64,000 nucleotides of DNA, from the NCBI GenBank assembly GCA_036345935.2, contig JADWOT020001398.1, positions 62,001-126,000 of the forward strand, written 5' to 3'. Within the stretch, counting starts at the first letter, position 1. Each line of letters begins with the position of its first letter. The notes beneath the pieces were generated by a model, which did no database searches, was not told the origin of the DNA, and worked only from the letters and a program-made list of their open reading frames with translations. The position numbers and the translations under genes were made by a program. This DNA is from Taenia hydatigena. Taxonomy: Eukaryota; Platyhelminthes; Cestoda; Cyclophyllidea; Taeniidae. This document shows positions 12,330 to 23,400 of the stretch, piece after piece.

Positions 12330-15300
12330 GAATCGCCTCCCCTCCCACTTCACTGCGTCTACTCACCCAACCACGCATACGCTCATTCAGTTGATAGCTC
12401 ACTTGGTACCACACTTACACATCATGAAGGAAGAGGAAAGTGAAAAATCTAATTGTTCAATGTACCTTATGCCGGATTAGCAGAGGCTATTTTACGCGAC
12501 CTTAAGGTGCAATGGCAGCGCAAGAGACCAAACAAAGTATCGAAGGAAGCAGTTGAACAACTGCCATCGTTTACTCACCCCTTGACGTCCCTCGGGGGTT
12601 AAACGTGAGTCTTAAGTCTCAAAATCCCGATTGCTGACCACCCCCCTTCAGTGTCCATCGACACCAGCCGACATTGCTTCGGAAGGCATCTACGGCAAAC
12701 TTGGATATCATCCACCTACCTCATTGTATTACATTGCATTTTATATTACATTACATCGCAATTGTCTCATGCACACCGTTGGTGCGAACAAGGTATAAAT
12801 TGTCTATAACGGTAAATAGGACTGAGTATGGTAATAAAGCAAATTATAAAATTAGGAAAGGGTTCAGTAATTCAGAGTAAAGCTGAAGGGGTTTAGATTT
12901 AAACGGTGAAGAAAGTACAATCGGGTAGGGTAAATAAAAAAATGGATTGCCTGAAGCTTTGGAACATATTTCATGCTTCTGAAACGGTTATCGTCCTTTC
13001 TTATTAGTAGCATCGCAAAGATATTTTACTTTTCTATGCATTCTTCTGGTCCTTCTTCCCTCATATTCACGATCCTTCAGTGTTCCAATTCATTCTTGTG
13101 CGCTATTTCACTATTACCACATCTAGCACCCAGTTTGAAGCACACGGAAGGAATAAACTACAGTTGACTTCTTCTAGCGTGCCTTTCATAAAAAAACCGA
13201 TATTTTTCACCAAGCCAAATCCTTCGTGTTTTACTAAGCCCCATGACTACATGAGTGGTTTCAAGAATGTATGAAAGAAGCGAAGAGCGCTGCTCCGCAG
13301 CTCCCTATCTACGTCTTCTCACCTTTCAGTTACTTCCCTGCTTCCTGTACCTGAACGTTCATGTCACTTTGCTCCTACAGAAGATACGCATGGACATCCA
13401 TTGCAATTCGCAATGAAAAATAACATTTTATCCAAGCATAGAATAAGGGATGCAGAAGAGGAAAGTCCCTCCATCAACTTGGCAGCAATCTTTAGGGGTA
13501 AAACCACCGGTTCCTTTAATCGCCGCTCTATCCTGCACTACGCTTGCTGTGCCGAAATTGATTTCCTTGCCCTTAAGTGTGCTCTAAATTCCCAAATAAG
13601 CACCTGCATCACGAAACCTGCTGATGTAAAGCGATTCCCCTATCATTCATGTTTTACTGCGGAAGCCCTTTTGCACTGTACGCAAGTCTCGGCTTGACTA
13701 AATCTGACTAGATTGAACTGAATCAGAAATGATACGATTGGCAACCTAGGCCAAATTATACCAGACTTGAATAGCGTGCCCTATCCGTCACCATTCAAGC
13801 CAGTCTCAACACTGATTTGACATGCCCAATCAGCTCGACATTACTTTGTGAAATGGGAATTAAGGGCTTCCCCTTCATTCGCGCAGATATTATTGAATCA
13901 AGGTGCGCACATAAGGAGTAGGCCTAAGGATGTCTTTGAAATGGGTGGAGAAAAGCTCTCCTATCCACGCCTCCTTTCTCACGTCCACTTTGACGAATCT
14001 TTAGTGAATGGCTCCTTCGTCCCTCACTACGCTCAATATGCTCTCAAGAATTGCGTCTTGCATTGTGTCCTATTGTTTGTGCTTTACGTATTCGACTCAA
14101 CGGGAACAGAAGAGTGAGCTTCCCTGCAGAACATTTCCTCACCATTATTTTTCCTCTTTATAGCCACAAGAAAGTTTCGTCCTTCTGACCCGACTTACGC
14201 TTACCGTCCCTCCTCCCCCACCATAATTATTATCAGTACTTCCTGCCTCCTCTTTCCACCTCATCATCTGCCAAAGCCCTCTTTGCAAATCTCCTTCATC
14301 TCCCTGCCAGTCTCAAATGACGCTCGCAGATGAGGCAAGGAAACACCTGCCGCTGGCTTTGTCGATGAATAGTCGCATGGCTGTGTCTTGTGCACTGCTG
14401 ATCTTGAATGTGTTGGCTAAATTACTTGTTCAGTCCCCAGTTTTTCAGGCCTTTTTACCTTCACATGTGGGTTTTGCGCCAATCCTTTCTCTTTTGCACT
14501 GTTTTGCGCATACAATTTAACGTGGAAATGTTTTTGATGGCATTTGGTTTTGTGCCTTATCAACTTAATTAACTGACCATGAAATAGTTTTGCTCCTGGA
14601 TTTGATGTCTTTGCCCCTCTTATCAACCTTACTTACATGCCTTTTTGGTGGACACTTTATTTATAAAAGTGGTGATTTTGACAATCTCTTTCTGTCCCAC
14701 TTGCACCATGTAGTTCTTTGAGCTTCTTGCGCCTACATATTCATCGTCTTTATTTGCCTTGGCGGTGCCTTTACTTTACTAGTTCTAACCTCCCCTTTAT
14801 TTTCTCCCTATCTATCTTCTTTTTTGACCAAAGGAAGTGTCTGGTTGGACAGGCATTTTGACGATGTCTCCCTTGTAAGCACATTTCCTGACACCTCTTC
14901 ATGTGGTAAGCAAAAGTGGTCACACGGACCGATAACGAACACTTGACATATAAGGTGATGCAGCGTGACCGGTCGGATGACCGGACGACCTCTCGTCTTG
15001 CATGTTGCTTTCTCAAGTATCCACTTTGATTTGCTCGCATATTTTTTTGCAGGGTAGGTGGTGATCCTGAATGACTTGCGTCCATTGTTGGAATGCCACT
15101 TTTAGCTTGTGTAGTAACTTTGTAAGTTGAAGGCTTATAGCTTTTCCATTGAAAAACCATCGTTTTTGGTTTCTTTAGCGGGTTAATTAAGGAAGATAAG
15201 ACATTTAGTCTCTTGACTGCTACAGCTTTCAAAGGATAGGTGTTAGACCTTGGATGACAAGTTCCTTTGTAGAATGTGCAATGCTTTTAAGGTTCAAAGC

Positions 15301-15780
15301 AAGAATTTTCGATCACATTAACAAAGTAATTAGGGAATTCTGTGGAACACTAAAGCAATACAAGCTCGTAGTTCGATTATCACTGCCGTGCACTTCAAAA
15401 TGGCTGTCAATAGATTTTTGTGCGTTGCCTTCTACGCATAGCATCTTGGGCCGCTGTGGTGCGACTTAGCGTGTTCTGTCCTATCGCATTACACTTTTTA
15501 AGGTAGTTAGACATAGCTTAATAGCAGATGGTTTCACGCCATCGCTTCCATCTGGAAAACCAAATATTGCAATGCTCGCATTTAGGTCACCTTCAGAGAT
15601 CATCAAGAGGAAGCGGAAGTCTCCCACATTGTTTCATAAGGTGGCGAGACTATTTGGCTGACAAGGCAGGCCAGAGCTTCTGGATGGGCTGGACTGCAAA
15701 ATGCGCTATCCAACGTAAATAAAGTAAGCATTTTTGGAACAATGGCGACACTGCGCACAGAGCTGTTAGGGTATTGGAAC
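12330..15780. other. No recognised gene
   Basis: Several open frames occur, the longest being 14771-15232 (minus, 153 codons) and 13401-13697 (plus). None carries a motif I recognise and none is bounded by convincing splice sites. Part of the sequence near 14150-14300 is pyrimidine-rich. Confidence 0.5.
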
Positions 15781-15781
15781 T

Positions 15782-15793
15782 GGGGGGGGGGGG
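15782..15793. repeat. Homopolymer run of 12 G
   Basis: Twelve uninterrupted G bases on the plus strand, immediately before family X copy 5. The length could be affected by sequencing error. Confidence 0.9.
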
Positions 15794-15828
15794 AAGTGAC
15801 ATTCATTTAACTCCTTTCTATACCTATT

Positions 15829-16460
15829 TCATGTCCACACAATCTGCATACGTGAGTAGACGGACGCTACACAGAGGTGTGAGGGGCTCGGAGGACTTGG
15901 CTTAGACAGATAGATAGAGAGAAGCAGGAGTAGAGCGGCAGAATGGTTAACTAGGCAGGGATGTTGGCACCTAATAGGGGTGGAACGGTTGGGGCTAGAT
16001 GACTGTAGAGGAGCTGAGGTAAATGCATCGAGAAGCGGGTTGCATGTTGAGGTGTGGTGAATACCTGGCGAGGAATTGGGACTGCATTGTAAAGAATTGG
16101 GCTCTGTGTTGGTGGCGGCTAGAAGACCGTTACATGAACGGGATACATCAATGAAGGTGACGAACGGGAAGAAGGTAATGCGCATAGTTATGTAAATGCT
16201 GTGTGGGTTGACAGAAAGTAGACGAAGCAGATAGTGAGAGAAGTGGATTGAGAGATGATGGGAACTACGTAACTGTGTGGGTGCTTGAGCTGGAAACGTG
16301 AGAAAGCAGCCTTGTAGACAATAATATGTGTGGATATGTCCAGGTTGTGAAGCGGCACACAATATGCAATTGGATTGATGAGGACTGGCGTAAGTTATTA
16401 AAGAACCGTTATGCAGGGCTATATAAACCACTAATCCAGAATAGGCTAAGGCTGATAAGC
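15829..16460 (-). repeat. Family X, copy 5 (5' domain only)
   Basis: The minus strand is pyrimidine-rich and open for 200 codons (16431-15829). Its translation shares landmarks with the 5' domain of family X copy 1. These are an HFSHYLL / HSFAYLL block followed at similar spacing by an ITM triplet, with serine- and proline-rich sequence around it. The plus strand from about 15880 to 17110 is strongly purine-rich, so a long stop-free minus frame is partly a composition effect. This is the least certain of the main copies. I cannot assign a function. Confidence 0.4.
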
Positions 16461-17735
16461 AGAAAGATCAAGTTTTAGCGCGGAGAGAAGTAGAAGATGG
16501 GGAATTGGGAACCTAGCCAGACAGTTGGGTAAGGGATGTCGATGTGTGAAAGACTGGATTCAGAAATGATAGACACTAGATAAATAAAAATAATAAAGAG
16601 CAAGAAGACAGTGTGCTGGACAAGTAGGAGATCAGACTGTGTGTTGCTAAAAATTCGATATTTTACGAGAAATTGTGGCCGAGTGTTAAAGGATTGGGTT
16701 TATGTTTGACAACAAGTAGAGAAGAGGATAGGATTGAAGTAAATAGGCAGTGCTATAAGAAGTGGATGTTTAAGGACGGAAAATGAGGTGATAACATAAG
16801 GAAATAGGCTAATGATTAATGGAAAGTAGAAATGAAGAAGAGAACGAGGCAATTAGGCAGAGAACTCAGGTTGTGGGGTTATGAGAAGTGATCGACCATC
16901 TGGACGTGCTTAGAATTTATGAAAATTAGATGTCTGCAGAGGAAAATTGAGAAGTGATGGAGTAGGAGGAAGCGAGGCAGACAAAAGGAGATTGTCACTG
17001 CAAAAAGCAGTGAAGGACTAAGACGGGTAGGTGCTGGAGTGCTGGCGGCGAAGCGCTATGCAGGATTGGTTGTGAGAGACAGGGAGCGGCGATTGCGGTG
17101 AGGCAGGAAAATATGCTTCTAGCAATACACGTTTTCCTTATTTAAAATAGTTTAGGCGGATTATATTCATATGGACTTGTCCACTACCGATACAAGTCGA
17201 TGGTTCCGAAACTGTTTTAGAATCTTAGACAAAACGGTAAATTGACTGCGTATTATAGAACATCTAGGCATAACATTTGTCAGCATCGAGGGTTTCAAGC
17301 CGTGCTTCTGCCTCTCGCCTAAATGGCACGTTTAAAAATACATAAGTATTAGAATAATGCACTACTTTTGGCTGTAAGCAAAACTAGAGGAAAACCGAAA
17401 ACTCTAAACAAAGATGTGTGCGAGTAAGGATGAAAAGTAAAGAGAAGATGTGGCCTGTGCTATCAAGAATCATCGGGACCAAGATGCACCCATTTTAAGG
17501 TCTTGTTTAAGTGTTCCTCTTTATTTACATAACATACATCACTGACTTTTCATTGTGGATTCCAATGCGAAAAACAATTCTTATCAAAAGCATTTTCTTT
17601 TTCTACACTCAACACCATTTACATGTATTTAGCGGCGCATATTAAAGATTAGGCTTCGTCGCGGTCGTTGCTGTGCGTGGTTTACTATTTGCTCTAATGA
17701 GTCAAAGCGTGTGAGCAGCCATTGAGAAAATTTTT
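16460..17735. other. Purine-rich stretch, no recognised gene
   Basis: The plus strand to about 17110 is dominated by A and G (repeated runs such as AAGTAGAGAAGAGGATAGG). After that the composition returns to background. I see no coding signal. Confidence 0.6.
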
Positions 17736-17740
17736 GCCTT

Positions 17741-17784
17741 ATACATATATATATGTATATGCATATTTATGTATATATGCATAT
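17741..17784. repeat. Palindromic TA/TATG microsatellite
   Basis: An imperfect run of ATAC/TATG and GCATAT units that is close to self-complementary, so it could extrude a hairpin. It coincides with the outer limit of the alignment between family X copies 1 and 2. Confidence 0.8.
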
Positions 17785-18024
17785 CTAAACCTGTACGTTA
17801 TCATGAAAGTGCGGTTAGCGATTTTTAGGCATGCTGAACACGGTATGTGTAATGATTGCCTTAACGTACTCGAATTCATTTAACTAATTTCATTAAGTTT
17901 CGATGCAGACTGCACATATTTACTCAAGGCACTATCTACAAAGGGATAGCGTCTACTGTTATTGGTGGTTTCATGTCTTTAAATTATGAATAAGGGTGAG
18001 GATCTAATTTTGTATCGGTCGTTA

Positions 18025-18492
18025 CTAGTGTTTCATTTGTGGGTAATAAATTGCACACGGAAGCGATGAGCTGACTACTTGAGGGCAGTCGAACTGTTTC
18101 AGACGAGCCAGAAGTAAGGTTTGAGGTCCCATAGTGATGGTGAGCTTAGAACCGCGGCTCACAATTATTCCAGCATTTGAATGTGAAGGTTCACTTACCA
18201 GATGGCGCTTTGAGATACTTTCTTTTCCTTTCTCTAGTCGATAAAGAAATTGGTAACTTGAAAAACGAGTTAAAAATGAGGAGTTGGGTGTCATTTCAGT
18301 GAATAGATGAGCAATTTTAACCATTGTAAAGTTAGCGAACCATCTTGGGTGCAACTCATCCATCCTTTCGCCGAGTGAAGAATTAGTACCAAACATCGTC
18401 TCAGTGTAGGTGTTGGATGAGGTGAGAAACAATTTCGAATCGAAAGTGCCAGGATTAAAGACCATTCCCTTATTTCTGCTCCGTGGTTCCAC
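18025..18492 (-). CDS. Open frame in family X copy 1, conserved block
   Basis: A 155-codon open frame containing the best-preserved block of family X: RMDELHPRWFANF, then LFTEM and, further on, FLYRLEKGKES. The matching frame in copy 2 (58470-58655) keeps the same pattern (MDALHP, PFTEV, LLYRLEQRKGS). After this block the sequence reads CTG|GTAAGTGAAC, a near-perfect 5' splice site. In copy 2 the same place reads ATAAGTGAAC, so a donor there would be lost. The reading frame also continues past this point, so use as a splice site is uncertain. Function unknown; no signal peptide or known motif is seen. This copy is the more intact of the two at this block. Confidence 0.4.
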   Translation of the reverse strand: MEPRSRNKGMVFNPGTFDSKLFLTSSNTYTETMFGTNSSLGERMDELHPRWFANFTMVKIAHLFTEMTPNSSFLTRFSSYQFLYRLEKGKESISKRHLVSEPSHSNAGIIVSRGSKLTITMGPQTLLLARLKQFDCPQVVSSSLPCAIYYPQMKH

Positions 18493-20374
18493 CTAAGTTG
18501 GTTTATTCAGAAATGTGATTTTTGCGTAGGCAAATCTCAACCCAATACCGTAACAAAAATAGCTATGCTGGCTGGAAATTTGAAGGATTTCCACGGATGG
18601 CCATAATTTCTCCGCTCCCAGGAAAGATTAATGCTTTCGATCTCTCAGCTGCAAAAGTGATAGTAAATGTCTCCTCTGTGCAGTACAGCCATTGGTGCGC
18701 CAAAGGGGTTCACACTTTTATATCGTAAGGTCTGTTGGCCAATTCGACAACGTGTGATTCATCCAGCTCTTGGTCTATGGGGCGGAGAACTGCAGTCCTA
18801 TGACGAGTATGTGTGCAAAGGCAAACGTCCAGCAGATTGCGTCCTCGGTGGGACTCCTGATAGAAGTTGCAGTAAGCGTTTGCCCTCGACTTATCAGCGT
18901 TACGTGAATTTGATGTAATGAATACTTTAAACGGACCCAATGCAGTTTGAACGAGATTTCCTTATTGGTTTATTATAACTGACTTATTCCAAGCACTAAG
19001 CATATCGGTTTGGGTTAGGGCAGTGGAATGCGCATAAGATCTTTCTTGGTGGATTACTCGACTTGTTTAAATAAACAATTTTAAATGGCTATAAGCAATG
19101 ACACTTACACGCTTAGGTGAATTCGTTGAAAATGGGATGGGTGAAGTTATATTCTGAGAGTTTATCTCTTCTGTAAGGTACTGAATGATTTAGTTATTCA
19201 GACGCCTTTATAGGTAGATTTCGCTCGCGCTAAACTCAAGCTAGCCGGTAAAACACGCAGAGCGTAGTATCCATTTTATACCTCTTTGGCTCTTTTCTTC
19301 GTCATTGAACCGCTATCATATGGTATCTTGTATTTTTTTTGCATTTCCTTCGCTATCTCTGTTAAGATTTAATGGCATTGCCATTGGTATCTAATGTCTC
19401 TTAATCTTTCACATTTTCCGCTTATTTTAAGAATAAGATCAAAGAGACAAATATGAGCAGAGTGCTAGTTGCCATCAGAATTGATTTGATGTCTAGAATT
19501 GTTGCCTCCCTCTAAAAACTGATTACTCGTGTTGTTTGGCCTAAGTCATCGCGCCGGGGCGATGGCTAAAAGAATTATCAATTGCACCCCGGTAGGCATT
19601 GTGCTTGTGCTTCGTGGAGGTGAAGCTGCCCCTCAATCACCTCAGGTGCTTAGTATGGAAGTAAAATTTGTTTTCGCAAATTTACGAAAATAATTGGTGG
19701 TAGATAAGCTAACACAGACGATTAGAAGTGCTCTTGACATTTATTTAGCCGCCGTCTCTATCACGCGGAATGAAGAAAAGACCCTGTGCCCAATTGCGCA
19801 CATAGTGAGGAAGTGAAGCAAGAATGTTGGGACAGTCTGTATCCCGAGCTCAGCATGATGTCCGTGTAATTGTGTTTGTTTGCAAGTGCCGATTTACCTT
19901 TGCTTTAGTCTACTGTTAATTTTGGTCGATTTTCGTTTACTATCCTTACTTTAAAGGTATATAGCTACTCTGGTGCCTTATTGTGAGTTCATTTATATTC
20001 CATGCTGTCGCTTTCATTCACCACATCTACACTTCATTAACACAGCCTCCACCCTACCATTATCTCTACTCTTCTTTCAGACCTGGAGTGCGATATGGCA
20101 AAGGCAGTGGTCAACACCCGATCATTGAACCAGCATGTCTATACCGCCTTGAGCGTCTTGCTGCTGTATCACCATTAGGATTACCAACTCGGGATCCCTA
20201 GCAATCTCCCTCACATTTCTATCTCCTTATGCCGCACTTAGCGCCCACGCAGCTACGTTTTTCATATAGGGGCGCACGATCACCACATCTTTGACTTTAT
20301 TTTTCCCATCATGCGTCTCTTTTACCGAATCCCTCATTCCACTGACAAATCTTGCCCACTAACTCTACTTTGTT

Positions 20375-20854
20375 TTAGCTGACGTGGATCCATGACGGCG
20401 TTGATGAGTGGCAGGTCAATGCTACCACCGAGTCGTTGATGATTCTTAGCGCTCCTGAACCCGAGAGCAGCAACGCTGATGGTTCTGCTGTCATCGCTGC
20501 TTGATTAGCGATTTTAGGTACGACTATGGTTTTGGTAATGTGAAGTGAGAAAGTAATCTCTGGGGTTGGTGAGACCTGGAGCACAAGCGGCTCATTTGCT
20601 CGTTGATGTCCTGCCATGTGTACGAGTGTGTGTGCTGGCATAGTTATGTGAGAAAAGCAGAGAGGAACGATTAGTAAATAGGCGAATGAATGAAGGAGAG
20701 GAGGAGTAAGTGAGGGAGTAATGGAAGGGCAAAGGCATGTGGGGGGGAATAAAGGAAGAAAGGAAGGAGGAGAAGTTAGTTTGGACGGAAGTTGGTAAGG
20801 ATTGGGGAGGCGACTGTGGACAAAGAGGGGGGTGATGAAATGTGTTGTTGGCAT
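20375..20854 (-). CDS. Open frame in family X copy 1, 5' domain
   Basis: A 159-codon frame on the minus strand. Its first half is low-complexity (proline, serine, leucine, phenylalanine), coming from a pyrimidine-rich strand. Its second half aligns with the frame at 56144-56449: LHIT, then EPSALLLSGS against EPLALVSSIS, ending CHSSTPS against CHSSTLS. The middle (HITMPAHTLVH) is also found in copy 3 at 50868-51182 (YMTMPAHTHAH). That points to a protein-coding ancestor. I cannot name a family. The low-complexity half could be untranslated sequence rather than protein. Confidence 0.35.
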   Translation of the reverse strand: MPTTHFITPLFVHSRLPNPYQLPSKLTSPPSFLPLFPPTCLCPSITPSLTPPLLHSFAYLLIVPLCFSHITMPAHTLVHMAGHQRANEPLVLQVSPTPEITFSLHITKTIVVPKIANQAAMTAEPSALLLSGSGALRIINDSVVALTCHSSTPSWIHVS

Positions 20855-20884
20855 GGAAAGGCGAGAGGTGAAAAGCGGGGATTT

Positions 20885-22910
20885 CGCGGAGCTTAAATAT
20901 TATTAATCCTACATGGCGTCAACCCCATATATTGACTGTACGTGTTTGGCTGTTGACTTTATTAACTTACTGTTAAAGATACAATAACGGGGAAGTATGC
21001 CTCTGGTTCTCCATTTTGCACTTCAACAATTCACAATCCGCATGTAAATAAATAGCTAAAATCGCATCGACGGCAGCATAGGACCGGCTAAATTCATAGA
21101 ATAGATCATTCACGATTCTGGAAGATGATGATCTCGTGTACGATGACCACTTTCAAAGTGTGCAGACTGCAGACCAGGAAGTAGCGCCCATGAAAGATGA
21201 ATTTTAACGCCTTACATCATTAAGATCCCACAGAATTTACTTTAGTCTGGTGGATTCTACAGTGAAAAATAAAAATAAGGGTGAATCACGAGTAAAATCC
21301 AGCTATCGTCGCGGTTCACCATTGCGTAAACCAGCCAGTTACAAGTGAGATTTCCATTGGCACATTGGGCGTAATGCTTATTAAAGCTTAAGGACGGTGT
21401 TCGTCTAATAATGGCAGTGCCGCCACAGTATGATAACCGGCAGAAGCCAGATTCATTCATGACAAAACAAGGACGCTTCCAGCTAGCTTTAATTGCACCA
21501 GTCTTCTTCTTTGCATAAGCGATTTACGTCAACAAAAGGATAGCCTTACCAGCAGGCGCCATGTAGGCAGCATTGGCAGCGGAACAATTAGCAGTATATA
21601 CGTCGTATTAATGTGTAGTGCAAGCTATCAGTACTTCAGCAACAGGTTTGACTGACCACTCTTTGATAATAGCATACTTTCGCACTGATTAAAAATATAG
21701 AAACGCAGGCACAGCTGCTTTGTAAGCGGCAGGAGTATTTGAGCTAAGACAATATATCAATGTGGACGCACAGTAAAGGAGACATTATTAGAGACGCAGT
21801 GATCATGCGCTTTTATGCAGGATTCTTTACTTGCGTGTGTGCTGGGCACGATCCTATGGTGAGAGGATTCAGAAGCGTCGATGGTCTTGGGTTTGACGAA
21901 TGCGTTTACGGTAAGGCAGAGAAAGATTAAACTTTGAATTGTGTTAGTTTACCAGCAAAGAGCAGACCACCGTCTTTATTCTATCACCTTCCTCTTCCGT
22001 AAGGATTAGAAGGTTTCACTGAAAAGAGGATGAAGGGTTTGTAGGCCAAAGAAGTGGCAAGTGAAATAGATAATCAGATGGCTGGAAAAATTATTATTGC
22101 TGCCACAAATTAATGACAGTAATCCAAGTAACACAAAAGTTGAGCGCCAAGATAACGCTGACATTTGGATACAAAATACGCCATACAGACATCTGACTAT
22201 AATCAGGAGGAGCCGAATCAATATTCGCAACTCACTTTCCCATGGCTGAAGGGATGCAGGTTCTTCCTTCGAATTCTTGCGGCAGTGGCTGCAGTTCATT
22301 TGTTTATTAAGCTGTGAATCTCCAACTTTTCTCTTGGTTAATAGGCTACACGCTTATCGCTTTCACCTCGATCCTCTAGCCTTTAAAACTAGTTTACTGG
22401 TTAGATGGGAAACCCTGTAGCAGCAACACCATATGTGGTAAAGCGATCAAGGTCATGACTCTTCAAAGTGGAATTTTTTTCAGGGACAGATAACATGCGT
22501 TTCGCAATGCAACTTGAATCCTCCGACCGCTTCTCACCAAAATAGCGTACTCAAGCTTTCATCTTTTGGGCACTGTTACTGGTGCATGCATTATGGGTGC
22601 TGCACCGATGCCATCGATATTAGTCTCGTTTGCTTCGTGAGTCAGCGAACTAGATTATGGTGTTCAGACTGTGACGTACCTTTGTAGGGGACAGTTTTGT
22701 GGTGGGTGATGACTGATCAAGTACAGATGTGCTTGTTGCAAGTGGGTTAGGAAGCAAGTGTTTCTTTCTGGAAACCAACTGTCCTTGCAGCTTAGCCTAA
22801 GCCATTGCTCTAAGTTAAGGATGGCTGCAAGGTGTCTAAACGTGAGAAAGCTGGCTTTCATTCGTCTCTCAATCCGAATCCCCATACACCGCCTTCTATG
22901 ATGTTCAAGC
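20885..22910. other. No recognised gene
   Basis: Two minus frames (21257-21460 and 22006-22299) are modest in length and the second is hydrophobic, but neither has a recognisable motif or splice context. Confidence 0.5.
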
Positions 22911-22914
22911 ACAC

Positions 22915-23400
22915 CTCATTTCTTCCACAAACTCGTCTCCAATCTTCATCAGCCCTATCCATTTTGTCTTACCTTCATTCCTTCTTTCCTCCCTAAATGC
23001 CTCCATCCTTCAATCGCTCCCTCATCACTACTGCCTCACATTCTCCTCCATCCACCCATTCCTCCATTCATTAATCCATCAATACATTCTTTCTGCCTTT
23101 TTCATATGACTTTACTGTAACGTATATGCACCCAACTTTTAACTTCTTGCCCCTTCTCCTACTTTTACCGACCCACTCCATCCGCACTCCCTCCGTACTC
23201 ACTGTTCAAACATCAGCGTTAAGCGCGATGCAAAATGCACTTGTCCGTGCATTTACCAATGAGTGTAAACATCCACATCTTACCAAGCACCAATATCGAT
23301 GCAATCTTGAGCTCTGAGTGATACGGCGACACTACCATGAGCACCAAATCCACTGCCTCTAGTAATCTCATCACCATCATCACTTTCATCGACATTACGC
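22915..23400 (+). repeat. Family X, copy 4 (partial)
   Basis: A pyrimidine-rich stretch (TTCCTTC, CCTCCAT, CATTCATTAATCC) aligns with the minus strand of copies 1 (20800-20640) and 3 (51180-51060). It is followed by AGCGTTAAGCGCGATGC..TGCACTTGTCCGTGCATTT at about 23215. Copy 3 has nearly the same string (GTGCTAAGCGCAATAG..TGCACTTATTCGTGCATTT). In protein terms this is NALVRAF here against AALIRAF in copy 3. The 3' part of the long copies is not seen. Confidence 0.55.

Larger units (their letters stand above)
17760..20880 (-). repeat. Family X, long copy 1
   Basis: About 3.1 kb that aligns in inverted order with 56144-59170. Matching blocks from the minus-strand 5' end are 20854-20375 with 56144-56449, 20190-20045 with about 56660-56860, 19860-19660 with about 57000-57190, 18925-18720 with about 57890-58085, 18715-18560 with about 58160-58260, 18492-18180 with 58440-58655, and 18060-17790 with about 58900-59165. 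In several blocks the amino acids agree better than the bases. Examples are RMDELHPRWFANF against TMDALHPNRFPTF, and shared LHIT...CHSSTPS at fixed spacing. This indicates coding on the minus strand here. I do not recognise the protein; it may be an unknown transposable element or an old duplicated gene. Confidence 0.75.

Noticed and set aside
14771..15232. 153-codon minus-strand open frame
   Set aside because: No motif, start context or splice support. Frames of this size are expected a few times by chance in 64 kb of six-frame translation.
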